A stretch of DNA of 64,000 bases from Bifidobacterium psychraerophilum. GTDB taxonomy: Bacteria; Actinomycetota; Actinomycetes; Actinomycetales; Bifidobacteriaceae. The position numbers and the translations under genes are program-made. The stretch's first letter is position 1. Every line of letters begins with the position of its first letter. Location of the stretch: the NCBI RefSeq assembly GCF_000741705.1, contig NZ_JGZI01000009.1, positions 620,001 through 684,000 of the forward strand, read 5' to 3'. Of this stretch, positions 48,846-57,873 are shown in pieces. The notes beneath the pieces were generated by a model. That model made no database searches, was not told the origin of the DNA, and was given only the letters and a program-made list of their open reading frames with translations.

Positions 48846-50396
48846 ATGTCTCAGAAACAACACGATCCGCAGGAACTTGCCCGAGCTGTGGCGGTTCAGG
48901 TCGCGTCCGAAGCGGCAGAGGTCGGTGATTTCGTCACCGCCGTGGATGAGGGTGACCATGTCACCGATTTCCGCTTTGCCTCGCATGTGCCGGGATATGA
49001 GAACTGGCAGTGGTCGGTAACCTTGTATCACGATAGCGAGCTCGATTCATGGACGGTCGACGAATCCTCGCTGGTCCCCGCAGAGGGGGCTCTGCTGCCT
49101 CCTCAATGGGTGCCGTGGAAGGATCGGCTGCTTCCCGAGGACCTGTCCGTGACGGATGTGTTGGGAACGGATGCCGACGATCCGAGGATGGAGCCGGGAC
49201 TCGCATCGCGGACGCTGGACAGGGCCGAGCATATCGTTTCGCATGATGAGGCAGGCGATGGTGCCGGGAGCGCCTCGGGTGACGGGGACGCATCACCAGC
49301 GGCATCCACAAGCGAAGATGTGGCTGAGGACGCAGGTGAGGACCCGGCTGAATTGGCTCAGAACGCGGATGACCTCGTTGACGCCGCCGTCGCCTTCCAC
49401 CTGACCAGAGAGCATGTGATGTCCGTGCAGGGGAGGGCCGAGACGGCCAAGCGCTGGTATGAAGGGCAGCACGGTCCTAAATCGCTGTCCACCAAAACGG
49501 CGGACGGTCTCACCTGCGAGGAATGCGGTTTCATGATTCCCCTGCAAGGCGAGTTGGGGCGTTTCTTCGGTGTGTGCGCGAACAAGTGGAGTGCCGATGA
49601 TGGCAAGGTCGTCGCCTTGGATCACGGATGCGGTGAGCATTCCGAGATCGAAGCGGCACCGGGCAGCAGTCTGTGGGTGCAGTCTGAACCGGCATACGAT
49701 GATCTGCATATCGATGTGGTGCGTCATGCACGGAACGTGAAGTCCGAGGAGATCGCGACAGCCTCGAAGCCCTCGGATGCGGGCTCGGATGCCGAACTCC
49801 CCGAGGTCGAGATCCTTGAGAGCCTGGCAAACGACAAGAGCGCCGATGCCACTGTGGACACGGCCGGCAACACCGTTCAGGACATTGTTGTTGAGGACAT
49901 TGTTGAGAACACTGTTGAGAACACTGTTGAGCACACGACTGAGAACACAGCTAAGAACAAGGCCAAGAAAGCGGCCAAGAACACAGCCAAGAACACGCCG
50001 GATAAGGCTGATGAATCCCCGGTCTCCACTGCTACGGTCGCCACTACCCATGCCGACCATGCCGACACTCATGCCGACGCCGAGCAGGAAGGCGCCACCC
50101 CTGGTGTGGGCGAGTCCTCGGCGCAGGCCGGAGCCGAGAACGTTGCGTTGCAGGGCGAGATCGAGCTCGGGGACGGCGAAGCGACAAAGCCCGTCAAGAA
50201 AAAGGCCAAGACCACGACCAGACGTCGACGCGTCAGCGCGGCGGAGGGGGATGCCAAGGAAACATCCTCACCGCGACGCAGGAAAAGCACGGCCAAACGT
50301 CAGACCGCCAAGAGCAGGACCGCCGCCGATCATGCGGTAGATCAGCATACGGCGGAACAGCATACGGCCGATAAGGATGCCCAAGCCGCCGAATAG
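48846..50396 (+). CDS. DUF3027 protein with repetitive C-terminal half
   Basis: A 516-residue protein. Residues about 10-285 form the DUF3027 region of unknown function, including DFRFASHVPGYENWQWSVTL, and a probable metal site with CEECGFMIPL and ALDHGCGEHSE. From about residue 300 it turns low-complexity: Asn/Thr/Val repeats (VENTVENTVEHTTENTAKN), His/Ala/Asp repeats and a Lys/Arg-rich part near PVKKKAKTTTRRRRVSAAEG, ending in more His/Gln repeats. ATG 48846 has AAGGTG upstream. The basic stretch could bind nucleic acid; that is an inference. Confidence 0.85.
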   Translation: MSQKQHDPQELARAVAVQVASEAAEVGDFVTAVDEGDHVTDFRFASHVPGYENWQWSVTLYHDSELDSWTVDESSLVPAEGALLPPQWVPWKDRLLPEDLSVTDVLGTDADDPRMEPGLASRTLDRAEHIVSHDEAGDGAGSASGDGDASPAASTSEDVAEDAGEDPAELAQNADDLVDAAVAFHLTREHVMSVQGRAETAKRWYEGQHGPKSLSTKTADGLTCEECGFMIPLQGELGRFFGVCANKWSADDGKVVALDHGCGEHSEIEAAPGSSLWVQSEPAYDDLHIDVVRHARNVKSEEIATASKPSDAGSDAELPEVEILESLANDKSADATVDTAGNTVQDIVVEDIVENTVENTVEHTTENTAKNKAKKAAKNTAKNTPDKADESPVSTATVATTHADHADTHADAEQEGATPGVGESSAQAGAENVALQGEIELGDGEATKPVKKKAKTTTRRRRVSAAEGDAKETSSPRRRKSTAKRQTAKSRTAADHAVDQHTAEQHTADKDAQAAE

Positions 50397-50409
50397 TCGC
50401 CGCCACAAT

Positions 50410-50622
50410 GTTCAACAAGGGCGTTGTTCAGCGGGCATCGTTCAGAAGGCACTGTTCGAAAAGGCACCGCTGAGACGGCAAGGTCCAGCAGGCAACACGT
50501 GGTGCACGATATGTGGTGCATAATGCCTGCTGCACAATGTTTTGCGGCCAATGTTCAATGGACGGTGTTCAGTAGACGGTGTTCAGTAGACATTGCTCAG
50601 TGGGCAGGGTTCAGCGGGCAAT
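50410..50622. repeat. Fifteen-unit 14-bp tandem array
   Basis: A 213-base array of degenerate units, nearly all 14 bases. The first and last thirds follow GTTCAGnRGRCRnT (for example 50567-50580, 50581-50594, 50609-50622). The middle four (50497-50552) drift toward TGGTGCAnAAT. Two units have 15 or 16 bases. It fills most of the gap after the DUF3027 gene and has no CRISPR-like spacers and no open gene. Confidence 0.85.
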
Positions 50623-50650
50623 GTGTGAAGGATAACGCGTGATGGAAATG

Positions 50651-50699
50651 TGTGACACACCATGCGTGACGGATATCGCGTCGCGCATGGTGTGTCACA
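50651..50699. terminator. Terminator between DUF3027 and UspA genes
   Basis: A perfect 16-bp stem (50651-50666 with 50684-50699) around a 17-base loop between convergent genes. It is a likely two-way terminator. Confidence 0.8.
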
Positions 50700-50727
50700 G
50701 GAGTGAAGGCTGAGTCCGCCGCAGGGC

Positions 50728-51738
50728 CTAGCGCACGATGCTCACGGTGCTGTCCGCGAGATTGATCAGCTGCTTGCTGACGGAGCCGAGGAAATGCGCG
50801 TCAAGCCCCGACAGACCACGTGAACCGACGATGACCCAACTGGCGTACTGGGACGCGTTGATGAGTCCTTTGGCAGGGGATGTGTGGAATGCGTGAGCGT
50901 GAAGCTCCACCGTCTCGGGAATGTCCGAACGTTCCAGAATCGAGTCGAGTGCGGCATCCGCGCTGTGCTGGCCCACGGCCAGAGGTGGTACGGCGTTCTC
51001 ATAGCCGGGGATGGGACCAAGATCCTTGATCTGCCAGCAGTACAGGACATGCAGATCGGCATTGTGGATCGCGGCCTCGCGGGCGGCGAAGTCAAGCGCC
51101 TTCATCGAGAGTTCCGAACCGTCGACACCGACGACGATCGATTCGTTGCGCTTCCTCTGTGATGCATTCCTGTCCGGAATCCGGTGCTCAGGGGCGGTGG
51201 CCCCTTTGACGTTGAAGGCGGCTTCGATCTCATATTCGACCTGTTCCGCGTCATCCTCGGGGATTCTGACAACCGTGACCGGCACATCCGCATCCTCGGC
51301 AAGGGAGGACGAGGTGGATCCAAGGAACCACCGTGCGACCCGTCCCAGGGAACGGCGGCCGACGACGATCTGTTGCGCCGATTCACCGATCTGCAGCAGG
51401 GCGGACGGTCCTGAAGCCCTGACCGGGGTGAGTGTCAGCTTCTCACGGTCGAAGGGGATGTCCGCACAGGTCTTGTTCACCCAGCTGTCCAACACCTTGG
51501 TGATACCCGCCCGGACCCTGCGCCAATCGCCCTCGTCATGGGGTTCGGCACCCAGATCCCACGATTTGGTCCAGCCGAATACGGCGTTGACGCCCTGCCC
51601 TGTCAGCACCGATTCCTCCAAGGCCCAACGCAATGCGGCGAATGACTCCTCCGAGCCGTCGACACCGACCACAATGTCGGCATCGGAGGCGATGCCTGCG
51701 GTGTTGCGTCCCATATCGGCTTCCTGCTGCTGCGTCAT
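50728..51738 (-). CDS. Tandem universal stress protein
   Basis: A 336-residue cytoplasmic protein with two UspA domains. The first begins IVVGVDGSEESFAALRWAL and has QIVVGRRSLGRVARWFLGS; the second begins IVVGVDGSELSMKALDFAA and has VIVGSRGLSGLDAHFLGS. Both keep the Gly-rich ATP-binding pattern GxxGxxxxxxGS, so nucleotide binding is likely. ATG 51738 stands 9 bases after AGGAGG; ATG 51744 and GTG 51747 are too close. It is divergent from clpC. The role is presumably in stress survival; no specific partner is seen. Confidence 0.93.
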   Translation of the reverse strand: MTQQQEADMGRNTAGIASDADIVVGVDGSEESFAALRWALEESVLTGQGVNAVFGWTKSWDLGAEPHDEGDWRRVRAGITKVLDSWVNKTCADIPFDREKLTLTPVRASGPSALLQIGESAQQIVVGRRSLGRVARWFLGSTSSSLAEDADVPVTVVRIPEDDAEQVEYEIEAAFNVKGATAPEHRIPDRNASQRKRNESIVVGVDGSELSMKALDFAAREAAIHNADLHVLYCWQIKDLGPIPGYENAVPPLAVGQHSADAALDSILERSDIPETVELHAHAFHTSPAKGLINASQYASWVIVGSRGLSGLDAHFLGSVSKQLINLADSTVSIVR

Positions 51739-51787
51739 CGCCATCACCCTCCTAAAATCATCATTACAGAACAGCATAACCTTGAAT

Positions 51788-51848
51788 TTGCGTTCATAGC
51801 GCAATAGAAAGTGGGCTGTGAATAAACGTCACTGCAAATCTGTAGAGT
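51788..51848 (+). promoter_or_regulatory. clpC upstream operator candidate and -10 box
   Basis: TTGCG-N7-CGCAA (51788-51804) is a perfect inverted repeat; its core CGTTCATAGCG resembles the CGC-N5-GCG core of ClgR boxes with one mismatch. TAGAGT 51843-51848 may be the clpC -10. ClgR control of clp genes is known in actinobacteria, but the match here is partial. Confidence 0.4.
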
Positions 51849-51877
51849 GAGTGACAGTTTCAAAGGGAAGGACAAGC

Positions 51878-54475
51878 ATGTTCGAACGGTTTACCGACCG
51901 TGCGCGGCGCGTCATCGTGCTCGCGCAGGAGGAGGCTCGCGCCCTTCAACACAATTACATCGGTACCGAGCACCTGTTGCTCGGTCTGATTCGTGAGGGT
52001 GAAGGGGTCGCCGCCAAGGCGCTTGCAGCCAAAGGCGTTGAGCTCGATGCCACACGCAAACAAGTCGAGGAAATGATCGGCAAAGGGAATGCCGCACCCA
52101 ACGGGCATATTCCCTTCACCCCACATGCCAAGCAGGTGCTTGAGCTGAGCTTGCGCGAGGCGCTCCAGCTCGGACACAGCTACATCGGCACCGAGCACAT
52201 CCTGCTCGGTCTGATCCGTGAAGGCGAGGGTGTCGGCACCCAGGTGCTGATCAAGATGGGTGTTGATCTGGGTGAGCTTCGCACATCCACCATCGACATG
52301 ATTCGCGGCAGCCATGAAAGCACCGATGCCACCAAGGCCGATCTGGCCAACGCGGGCAGCGTGCAGAGCAAGCAGGGACAGACCGGTTCCGCGATTCTCG
52401 ACCAGTTCGGACGCAACCTCACCCAGGAGGCGGCCGAAGGCAAACTCGATCCTGTGATCGGGCGAAGCAGCGAGATCGAGCGTGTGATGGTGGTGCTGTC
52501 ACGACGCACGAAGAACAACCCGGTGCTGATCGGCGAACCGGGTGTGGGCAAGACCGCGGTGGTCGAAGGACTGGCGCAGAAGATCCATACCGGTGACGTT
52601 CCCGAGACGCTGAAGGGCAAGCAGGTCTATTCGCTTGATCTTGGCTCGATGGTTGCGGGTTCCCGCTACCGTGGCGATTTCGAGGAGCGCTTGAAGAAGG
52701 TCCTCAAAGAGATCAAAACGCGTGGGGACATCGTGCTCTTCATCGATGAGATCCACACCATCGTGGGTGCCGGTTCAGCGGACGGGGCACTCGGTGCATC
52801 CGATATGCTCAAGCCCATGCTGGCGCGAGGCGAGCTGCAGACCATCGGCGCGACCACGACCGAAGAGTACCGCAAGTACATCGAGAAGGATGCGGCGCTT
52901 GAGCGTCGTTTCCAGCCGATTCAGGTTCCCGAGCCGACCGTTGCCGAAACCATCGAGATACTCAAAGGCCTGCGTGACCGTTACGAGAACCACCATCATG
53001 TGACGATCACCGATGGCGCCCTGCAGTCCGCTGCGGAGCTCTCTTCGCGATACATCCAGGATCGCAACCTTCCCGACAAGGCCATCGACCTGATCGACGA
53101 GGCCGGCGCGCGTCTGCGCATCAAGCGGCTCACGGCACCCCCTGAGCTCAGGGAGCTGGACGGCAAGATCGCCAAGCTCAGTGAGCAGAAGGATGAGGCG
53201 ATCAAGGACCAGGACTTCGAAAAGGCCGCCGAACTTCGCGACGACCAGGAGAAGCTGGAGGATGAGCGCAAGCAGAAGGAGCAGTCCTGGCGCGAAGGCG
53301 AGTCCGATGTACGCATGGTCGTGGATGAGGATGTCATCGCCGAGGTCATCTCGTCGAGCACCGGCATCCCGGTCTTCAAGCTGACCCAGGCTGAGTCCAA
53401 GAAGCTGCTGAACATGGAGAGCGAGCTGCACAAGCGCCTCATCGGACAGGACGAGGCGGTGTCCGCATTGTCCCGCTCGATCCGTCGTACGCGTGTCGGT
53501 CTCAAGGACCCGAAGCGTCCCGCAGGCTCCTTCATCTTCGCCGGACCCACCGGCGTGGGCAAGACCGAGCTCGCGAAGACCCTGGCGGCCTTCCTCTTCG
53601 ATGACGAGGACGCCATGATTCGCGTCGACATGTCCGAATTCGCGGAGAAGTACGCGGCTTCGCGTCTCTTCGGTGCGCCTCCGGGGTACGTCGGCTACGA
53701 AGAGGGTGGCGAACTGACCGAGAAGGTCCGTCGCAAGCCATTCTCCGTCGTGCTGTTCGATGAGATCGAGAAGGCTCACCCCGATATCTTCAACACGCTG
53801 CTGCAGGTTTTGGATGAGGGTCACCTCACCGATGGGCAGGGACGCAAGGTGGACTTCAAGAACACCATCATCATCCTGACGACGAATCTTGGTACCAGGG
53901 ATATCGCAAGGGCCGCCAACACCGGCTTCAACCTGGGGAACAACACCGAGACCAGCTATCAGAGGATGAAGGATCAGGTCACCAGCGAACTCAAGCAGCA
54001 GTTCCGTCCCGAGTTCCTGAACCGTCTTGACGACATCATCGTGTTCCAGCAGCTCAATGAGCAGCAGGTTCGCCAGATCGTCGATCTTGATGTCCAGCAG
54101 CTCAACGAGCGTCTCTTCGAACGGCATATGTCGCTTGAGCTCACCGAGAGCGCGAAGGATCTCCTCGCCCAGAAGGGCTTCGACCCGCTGCTGGGAGCAC
54201 GTCCGCTGCGTCGTGTGATCCAACGCGACATCGAGGATGCGATCTCCGAGAAGATCCTGATGGGGGAGCTTGGCGATAACGAGCACGTTCAGGTCGATGC
54301 CGAAGGCGAAGGCATACTGGGCGAGTTCACCTTCGTCGGCAAGCCTTTCGAGCAGGATGCGGATGGCAACAAGCCCGAGCTGATCGGGGCCGCCGCAGGA
54401 ACGTCCGCAGCTGTGGACTCCACCGCTGAAGGCACCACCGATGCCGGTACCGAAGCGGGAGAAGGCGCCGAGTAA
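51878..54475 (+). CDS. clpC: ATP-dependent protease ATPase subunit ClpC
   Basis: Hsp100 unfoldase that feeds proteins to ClpP. The 865-residue protein has the duplicated N domain (both repeats with [18 protein letters not shown]), AAA1 with GEPGVGKT near residue 218, the UVR/middle segment [17 protein letters not shown] near 443, and AAA2 with GPTGVGKT near 556, followed by the D2-small domain. The last 45 residues are an Ala/Gly/Thr/Glu tail. The reading frame is open from 51851, but ATG 51878 ([17 protein letters not shown]) follows GGGAAGGA. A strong terminator follows. Confidence 0.97.
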   Translation: MFERFTDRARRVIVLAQEEARALQHNYIGTEHLLLGLIREGEGVAAKALAAKGVELDATRKQVEEMIGKGNAAPNGHIPFTPHAKQVLELSLREALQLGHSYIGTEHILLGLIREGEGVGTQVLIKMGVDLGELRTSTIDMIRGSHESTDATKADLANAGSVQSKQGQTGSAILDQFGRNLTQEAAEGKLDPVIGRSSEIERVMVVLSRRTKNNPVLIGEPGVGKTAVVEGLAQKIHTGDVPETLKGKQVYSLDLGSMVAGSRYRGDFEERLKKVLKEIKTRGDIVLFIDEIHTIVGAGSADGALGASDMLKPMLARGELQTIGATTTEEYRKYIEKDAALERRFQPIQVPEPTVAETIEILKGLRDRYENHHHVTITDGALQSAAELSSRYIQDRNLPDKAIDLIDEAGARLRIKRLTAPPELRELDGKIAKLSEQKDEAIKDQDFEKAAELRDDQEKLEDERKQKEQSWREGESDVRMVVDEDVIAEVISSSTGIPVFKLTQAESKKLLNMESELHKRLIGQDEAVSALSRSIRRTRVGLKDPKRPAGSFIFAGPTGVGKTELAKTLAAFLFDDEDAMIRVDMSEFAEKYAASRLFGAPPGYVGYEEGGELTEKVRRKPFSVVLFDEIEKAHPDIFNTLLQVLDEGHLTDGQGRKVDFKNTIIILTTNLGTRDIARAANTGFNLGNNTETSYQRMKDQVTSELKQQFRPEFLNRLDDIIVFQQLNEQQVRQIVDLDVQQLNERLFERHMSLELTESAKDLLAQKGFDPLLGARPLRRVIQRDIEDAISEKILMGELGDNEHVQVDAEGEGILGEFTFVGKPFEQDADGNKPELIGAAAGTSAAVDSTAEGTTDAGTEAGEGAE

Positions 54476-54498
54476 GCCCGGAGCGTTACGAATACCCG

Positions 54499-54534
54499 AA
54501 ACGGGCCACGGAATCATATTCCGTGGCCCGTTTT
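54499..54534. terminator. Terminator between clpC and MFS gene
   Basis: A perfect 16-bp stem (54499-54514 with 54518-54533) with A and T flanks on opposite sides, so that a T run follows in either direction. It is a classical bidirectional terminator. Confidence 0.92.
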
Positions 54535-54548
54535 CCTTTGGACCCGCC

Positions 54549-55835
54549 CTACTTCATCGCAGCGGTGTCCTGGGGAAGAGCGTCCAGCCGCTGCCTCAGA
54601 CGTCTGTCATACAGGCGGGTGGAGGGCACTGCGAACATCAGCAGAGCACAGCATATCGATCCGATGCCGGATATGACGAACATCCATTCCACGCCGATGG
54701 CATCGGCGATCGGGCCGACGAAGAGGAGACCCACCGGCCCGGCCAGGCCAGACAGTGACATGCATACGCCGAATACCCGCCCCAGTTCATCGGGTGGGAA
54801 GGATTGCTGGATCATGGCCATAGGCAGTGTGCTGGGGAAGGCGGTCGCCATGCCTGCGAATGAGTTGAGCACGATGAACAGGACGAAGCCCGTCATCGAC
54901 GGGGGAAGCAGACCGCATATCGCGAAGGCGATGCCGAGAATGGCGATCGCCAGTATCGTCGGTCTCATGCGGTCCTTCCACGTCCCGAAAATACCGATGA
55001 CGGCCCCGCCCGCAAGCGATCCGATCGACCACACCATCTCCACGATGCCCGCCTGGAACACCGTGCCTTTGAAGTACTGGAAGGTCATCAGAGGGTAGAG
55101 GCTCGCTGCGGGCATGAACATCAGGGTGAACAGGGAACTGATGATGAGCATCGACCACAGTCCGCGGGCGCTGGCGATGCGTTTGAATCCGAAGACGGCA
55201 TCGGCGAAGACCTTGGGTTTTTCCGTTCTCCCACCCACATTCGAGGGAATGCTGATGAAGGCCAGTATGCCGACGCCGAGTGCGGCACCGATCACATCCA
55301 CGAGAATCAGATAATTGATCGGGATGAAGGCATACAGCATCGCGCCGAGGGCGGGGGAGATGATCATCGTCGCCGACTGCACCATGCCGAGCTGTCCATT
55401 GATCTTCGTGATTTCGGTGCTGGGCACGATGGTCGGCAGAATCGATTGGATGGTCGGCATCTGGAAGGCCTGCGCCATCGAGCGTACAAGCAGGGAGACG
55501 AAGACCAGCCAGAGGGGGAATGTGGAATTCAGCGTCCCCACCACCGAGAGGATGATCGCGAATGCGGCCGCGATCAGATCAGGCACGATCAGCAGCGCTT
55601 TTTTGTTCCAACGGTCGACGAAGGTGCCGACGAAGGGGCTGAGCAGCACCATCGGCAGCATGGCGAGGAGTGTCGCATAACTGAGGATCGTCGCCGATCC
55701 GGATTCCTGGGTGAGATACCAGATGATCGCATATTGCACGATCATCGAGGTGATGCCGGTCATGAACTGGCTGAATAGAAAGAGGTAGCTGTTGCGTCGC
55801 CAATTGGACATCTGTTGAGGTGATGCCTGAGCCAT
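54549..55835 (-). CDS. MFS transporter (drug/macrolide-efflux-like)
   Basis: A 428-residue protein with about twelve hydrophobic segments and the MFS loop motif GTFVDRWNKKALLI between helices 2 and 3. A second-half counterpart (GRVFGVCMSLSGLAGPVG) is present. The closest family resemblance is to MefA-like and other multidrug MFS_3 exporters; the substrate is not determined. ATG 55835 (MAQASPQQMSNWRRN) is preferred to earlier starts; the Shine-Dalgarno is weak. It is a single-gene unit. Confidence 0.85.
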   Translation of the reverse strand: MAQASPQQMSNWRRNSYLFLFSQFMTGITSMIVQYAIIWYLTQESGSATILSYATLLAMLPMVLLSPFVGTFVDRWNKKALLIVPDLIAAAFAIILSVVGTLNSTFPLWLVFVSLLVRSMAQAFQMPTIQSILPTIVPSTEITKINGQLGMVQSATMIISPALGAMLYAFIPINYLILVDVIGAALGVGILAFISIPSNVGGRTEKPKVFADAVFGFKRIASARGLWSMLIISSLFTLMFMPAASLYPLMTFQYFKGTVFQAGIVEMVWSIGSLAGGAVIGIFGTWKDRMRPTILAIAILGIAFAICGLLPPSMTGFVLFIVLNSFAGMATAFPSTLPMAMIQQSFPPDELGRVFGVCMSLSGLAGPVGLLFVGPIADAIGVEWMFVISGIGSICCALLMFAVPSTRLYDRRLRQRLDALPQDTAAMK

Positions 55836-56211
55836 AGGAAGCCTTTGTGATAGTTCGGTCTGGATCGGTGAGGAACACGGATCTCCGTAACTACTATCGC
55901 ACAGCAATCATGCAGCGTCCGCATCAGCTTCCGGTGGAACGTCGTCGCCTGCTGCAGGCCGCTTCTCCCTGCCCCGAAAGGATTGACGAGGGGGTTCCGG
56001 AGGCCTTCTGCGAAGGGATGATACAATCGGGGTGCCTTGTATGTATGAAGATGTGAGCACCCATGACGTCCTTTCGGGCGTGGGCACCGCGGTCGAATCC
56101 CGTGATTCGAACGGTGTGGCATGCGCAGTGCAGCAGTGAGCGTTGACGCTCCCCGGTATTCTTCGACCCCCCCATTCATGTCGAGTGACGTTTTTCATAC
56201 AAGGACAGACC
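55836..56211. other. 376-base divergent intergenic region
   Basis: No gene is supported here. TACAAT at 56022-56027 may be a -10 box toward the methyltransferase, followed by a 6-bp hairpin (56030-56035 with 56057-56062) and a 7-base inverted repeat TCGAATC/GATTCGA near 56092-56110. Short open frames lack start signals. Confidence 0.4.
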
Positions 56212-57081
56212 ATGAACGATTCAACCCAGCAAGCCGCGAATCATGCGCAGGACATCAACGACAACCGTGACAATTGGAACGACCGTGCAGCAGTGCATGC
56301 GCAAGGCGGATACGGCGATATCGATGGATTCATCGCGGATCCCGATGCCATCACCGACGTCACGCGTCGGGATATGGCGGTGCTGGCACCCCATCTGCCG
56401 AATCACAGCCTGCAGGGGCGGAAGCTGCTGCACCTGCAATGCCATATCGGTACGGACACACTCAGCTGGGCGAGGCTGGGGGCCCAGGAGGTGTGGGGCC
56501 TTGATTTCTCGCCCGCATCGCTGTCCTATGCCAGGGATATCGCCCGACGTGCGGGGAAGGACATCCACTTCGTCGAAAGCGATGCGCGCTATGCCGCAAG
56601 GGCCATGCCCTGGCAGCGCGGCGGCTTCGATGTGGTGGTGACCAGCGTGGGCACCATTACATGGCTGCCCGACCTCAAGGATTGGGCGCAATCCATCGCC
56701 GATCTGCTGGCGCCAGGTGGGGTCTTCATGATCAGGGACACCCATCCGCTGCTGTTCGCGCTCGATAATGCGGGCCTCAACATCATCCAGGATTATTTCA
56801 GCGGCACCGAGGTGTCCTATGAATCGGATTCCTCCTACACCGAAGGCTCGGAGGGCACGATCGCCCACAGTCACAACCACAACTGGGCTCACGATTTTGA
56901 GGACGTGACCGGGAATCTGCTGAATGCGGGGCTGGAAATAGCGGCGATAGGGGAACACGACGTCACGGATTGGCGTGCGCTGCCGATGCTTGAGTTCTCA
57001 GAGGATGATGAAGGCTGGCATATGCCCAAGGGGATGCCGAACATACCGCTGAACTTCTCGATTGTGGCAAGGAAGCGCTGA
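56212..57081 (+). CDS. Class I SAM-dependent methyltransferase
   Basis: A 289-residue methyltransferase. The SAM-binding motif I is KLLHLQCHIGTDTLSWARLG (near residue 70; Gln-Cys-His replaces the more usual acidic E/DxGxG run), followed by VWGLDFSPASL and FVESDARYA and a post-motif DVVVTSVGTITWLPDL. The C terminus contains a His-rich stretch (AHSHNHNWAHDF). The substrate is unknown; this subgroup is common as stand-alone small-molecule methyltransferases. AAGGACA precedes ATG 56212. Confidence 0.85.
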   Translation: MNDSTQQAANHAQDINDNRDNWNDRAAVHAQGGYGDIDGFIADPDAITDVTRRDMAVLAPHLPNHSLQGRKLLHLQCHIGTDTLSWARLGAQEVWGLDFSPASLSYARDIARRAGKDIHFVESDARYAARAMPWQRGGFDVVVTSVGTITWLPDLKDWAQSIADLLAPGGVFMIRDTHPLLFALDNAGLNIIQDYFSGTEVSYESDSSYTEGSEGTIAHSHNHNWAHDFEDVTGNLLNAGLEIAAIGEHDVTDWRALPMLEFSEDDEGWHMPKGMPNIPLNFSIVARKR

Positions 57082-57141
57082 CCCCGGGGCCTATCGATCG
57101 GATGCCAGGGGAGTTGCCGGGGATACACCGACCCCGGCAAC

Positions 57142-57873
57142 TCAGGCGTGCTGTGAAGCCCTTTCGGCTGTGCTCTCCTCAAGATGCCCGTCCTGGATGG
57201 TGAGCACACGGTCGCATTCCTCCAGCAGGCGTTCGTCGTGGGTCACCATAACGACCGCGGTGCCTTCCCGCCGAGAGGCGCGCGAGAAGATATCCGCGAC
57301 CCCCATGGCCCGTGAGGTGTCAAGGCTCGCCGTGGGCTCATCCGCAAGAATGACGGCGGGACGGCCGAACAGTGCGACGCATATCGCGGCACGCTGCTTC
57401 TCGCCACCCGACAGCTCATCCGGATATTTGCGTCTGAGCTTCTCGATATCCAGATCCTGCATCAGGCTTGTGGCGCGTCGCGCATCGAAACTCTGATGCG
57501 CATAGGAGGACCGGAGCCTGAGTTGCTCCTCAAGCGTCAGGAAGGGGACCAGATTCGATGATTGCAACACGAATCCTACGGTGTCGAAACGAAGCCGTGC
57601 GAGCTCCTTTCCGGACATATGAGAGTATTCCCTGCCGTCCAGGCTCACGGAGCCACCGCTCGGTTTCTGCAAACCGCCCATGATGGTCAGCAGGGTGGAT
57701 TTACCGGAGCCGCTCGGGCCCACGACCGCGACGAACTCCCCGGAGTGGATGGTGCAGGTGGTGGGTGCCAGGGCATGCACCGTGGTGTCCCCGTCCGGGT
57801 AATCCTTGTACACTTCGTTGAACTCGAGCACTGCCTTTGGGGTCTGCGTGTTGTTGGTATTCGCTGATGTCAT
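57142..57873 (-). CDS. ABC transporter ATP-binding protein (MacB/LolD type)
   Basis: A 243-residue ATPase with Walker A GPSGSGKS, Q-loop near LQSSNLVPF, signature LSGGEKQR, Walker B VILADEP and the switch His in MVTHDERL. It partners the FtsX-type permease upstream, whose gene it overlaps by ATGA. Together they resemble MacB/DevA-type exporters of peptides or lipids; the cargo is unknown. Confidence 0.93.
   Translation of the reverse strand: MTSANTNNTQTPKAVLEFNEVYKDYPDGDTTVHALAPTTCTIHSGEFVAVVGPSGSGKSTLLTIMGGLQKPSGGSVSLDGREYSHMSGKELARLRFDTVGFVLQSSNLVPFLTLEEQLRLRSSYAHQSFDARRATSLMQDLDIEKLRRKYPDELSGGEKQRAAICVALFGRPAVILADEPTASLDTSRAMGVADIFSRASRREGTAVVMVTHDERLLEECDRVLTIQDGHLEESTAERASQHA

Noticed and set aside
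50410-50622. CRISPR array
   Set aside because: Units are 14 bases, contiguous and degenerate, with no spacers, and no cas genes lie nearby.
55847-56056. 69-residue plus-strand frame divergent from the MFS gene
   Set aside because: No start signal and no recognisable sequence; it overlaps the probable promoter of the methyltransferase.
56080-56115. TCGAATC sequence resembling a tRNA T-arm
   Set aside because: A 5-bp stem can form, but the loop lacks the second T of TTCGAAT, and no acceptor, D or anticodon stem can be placed around it.
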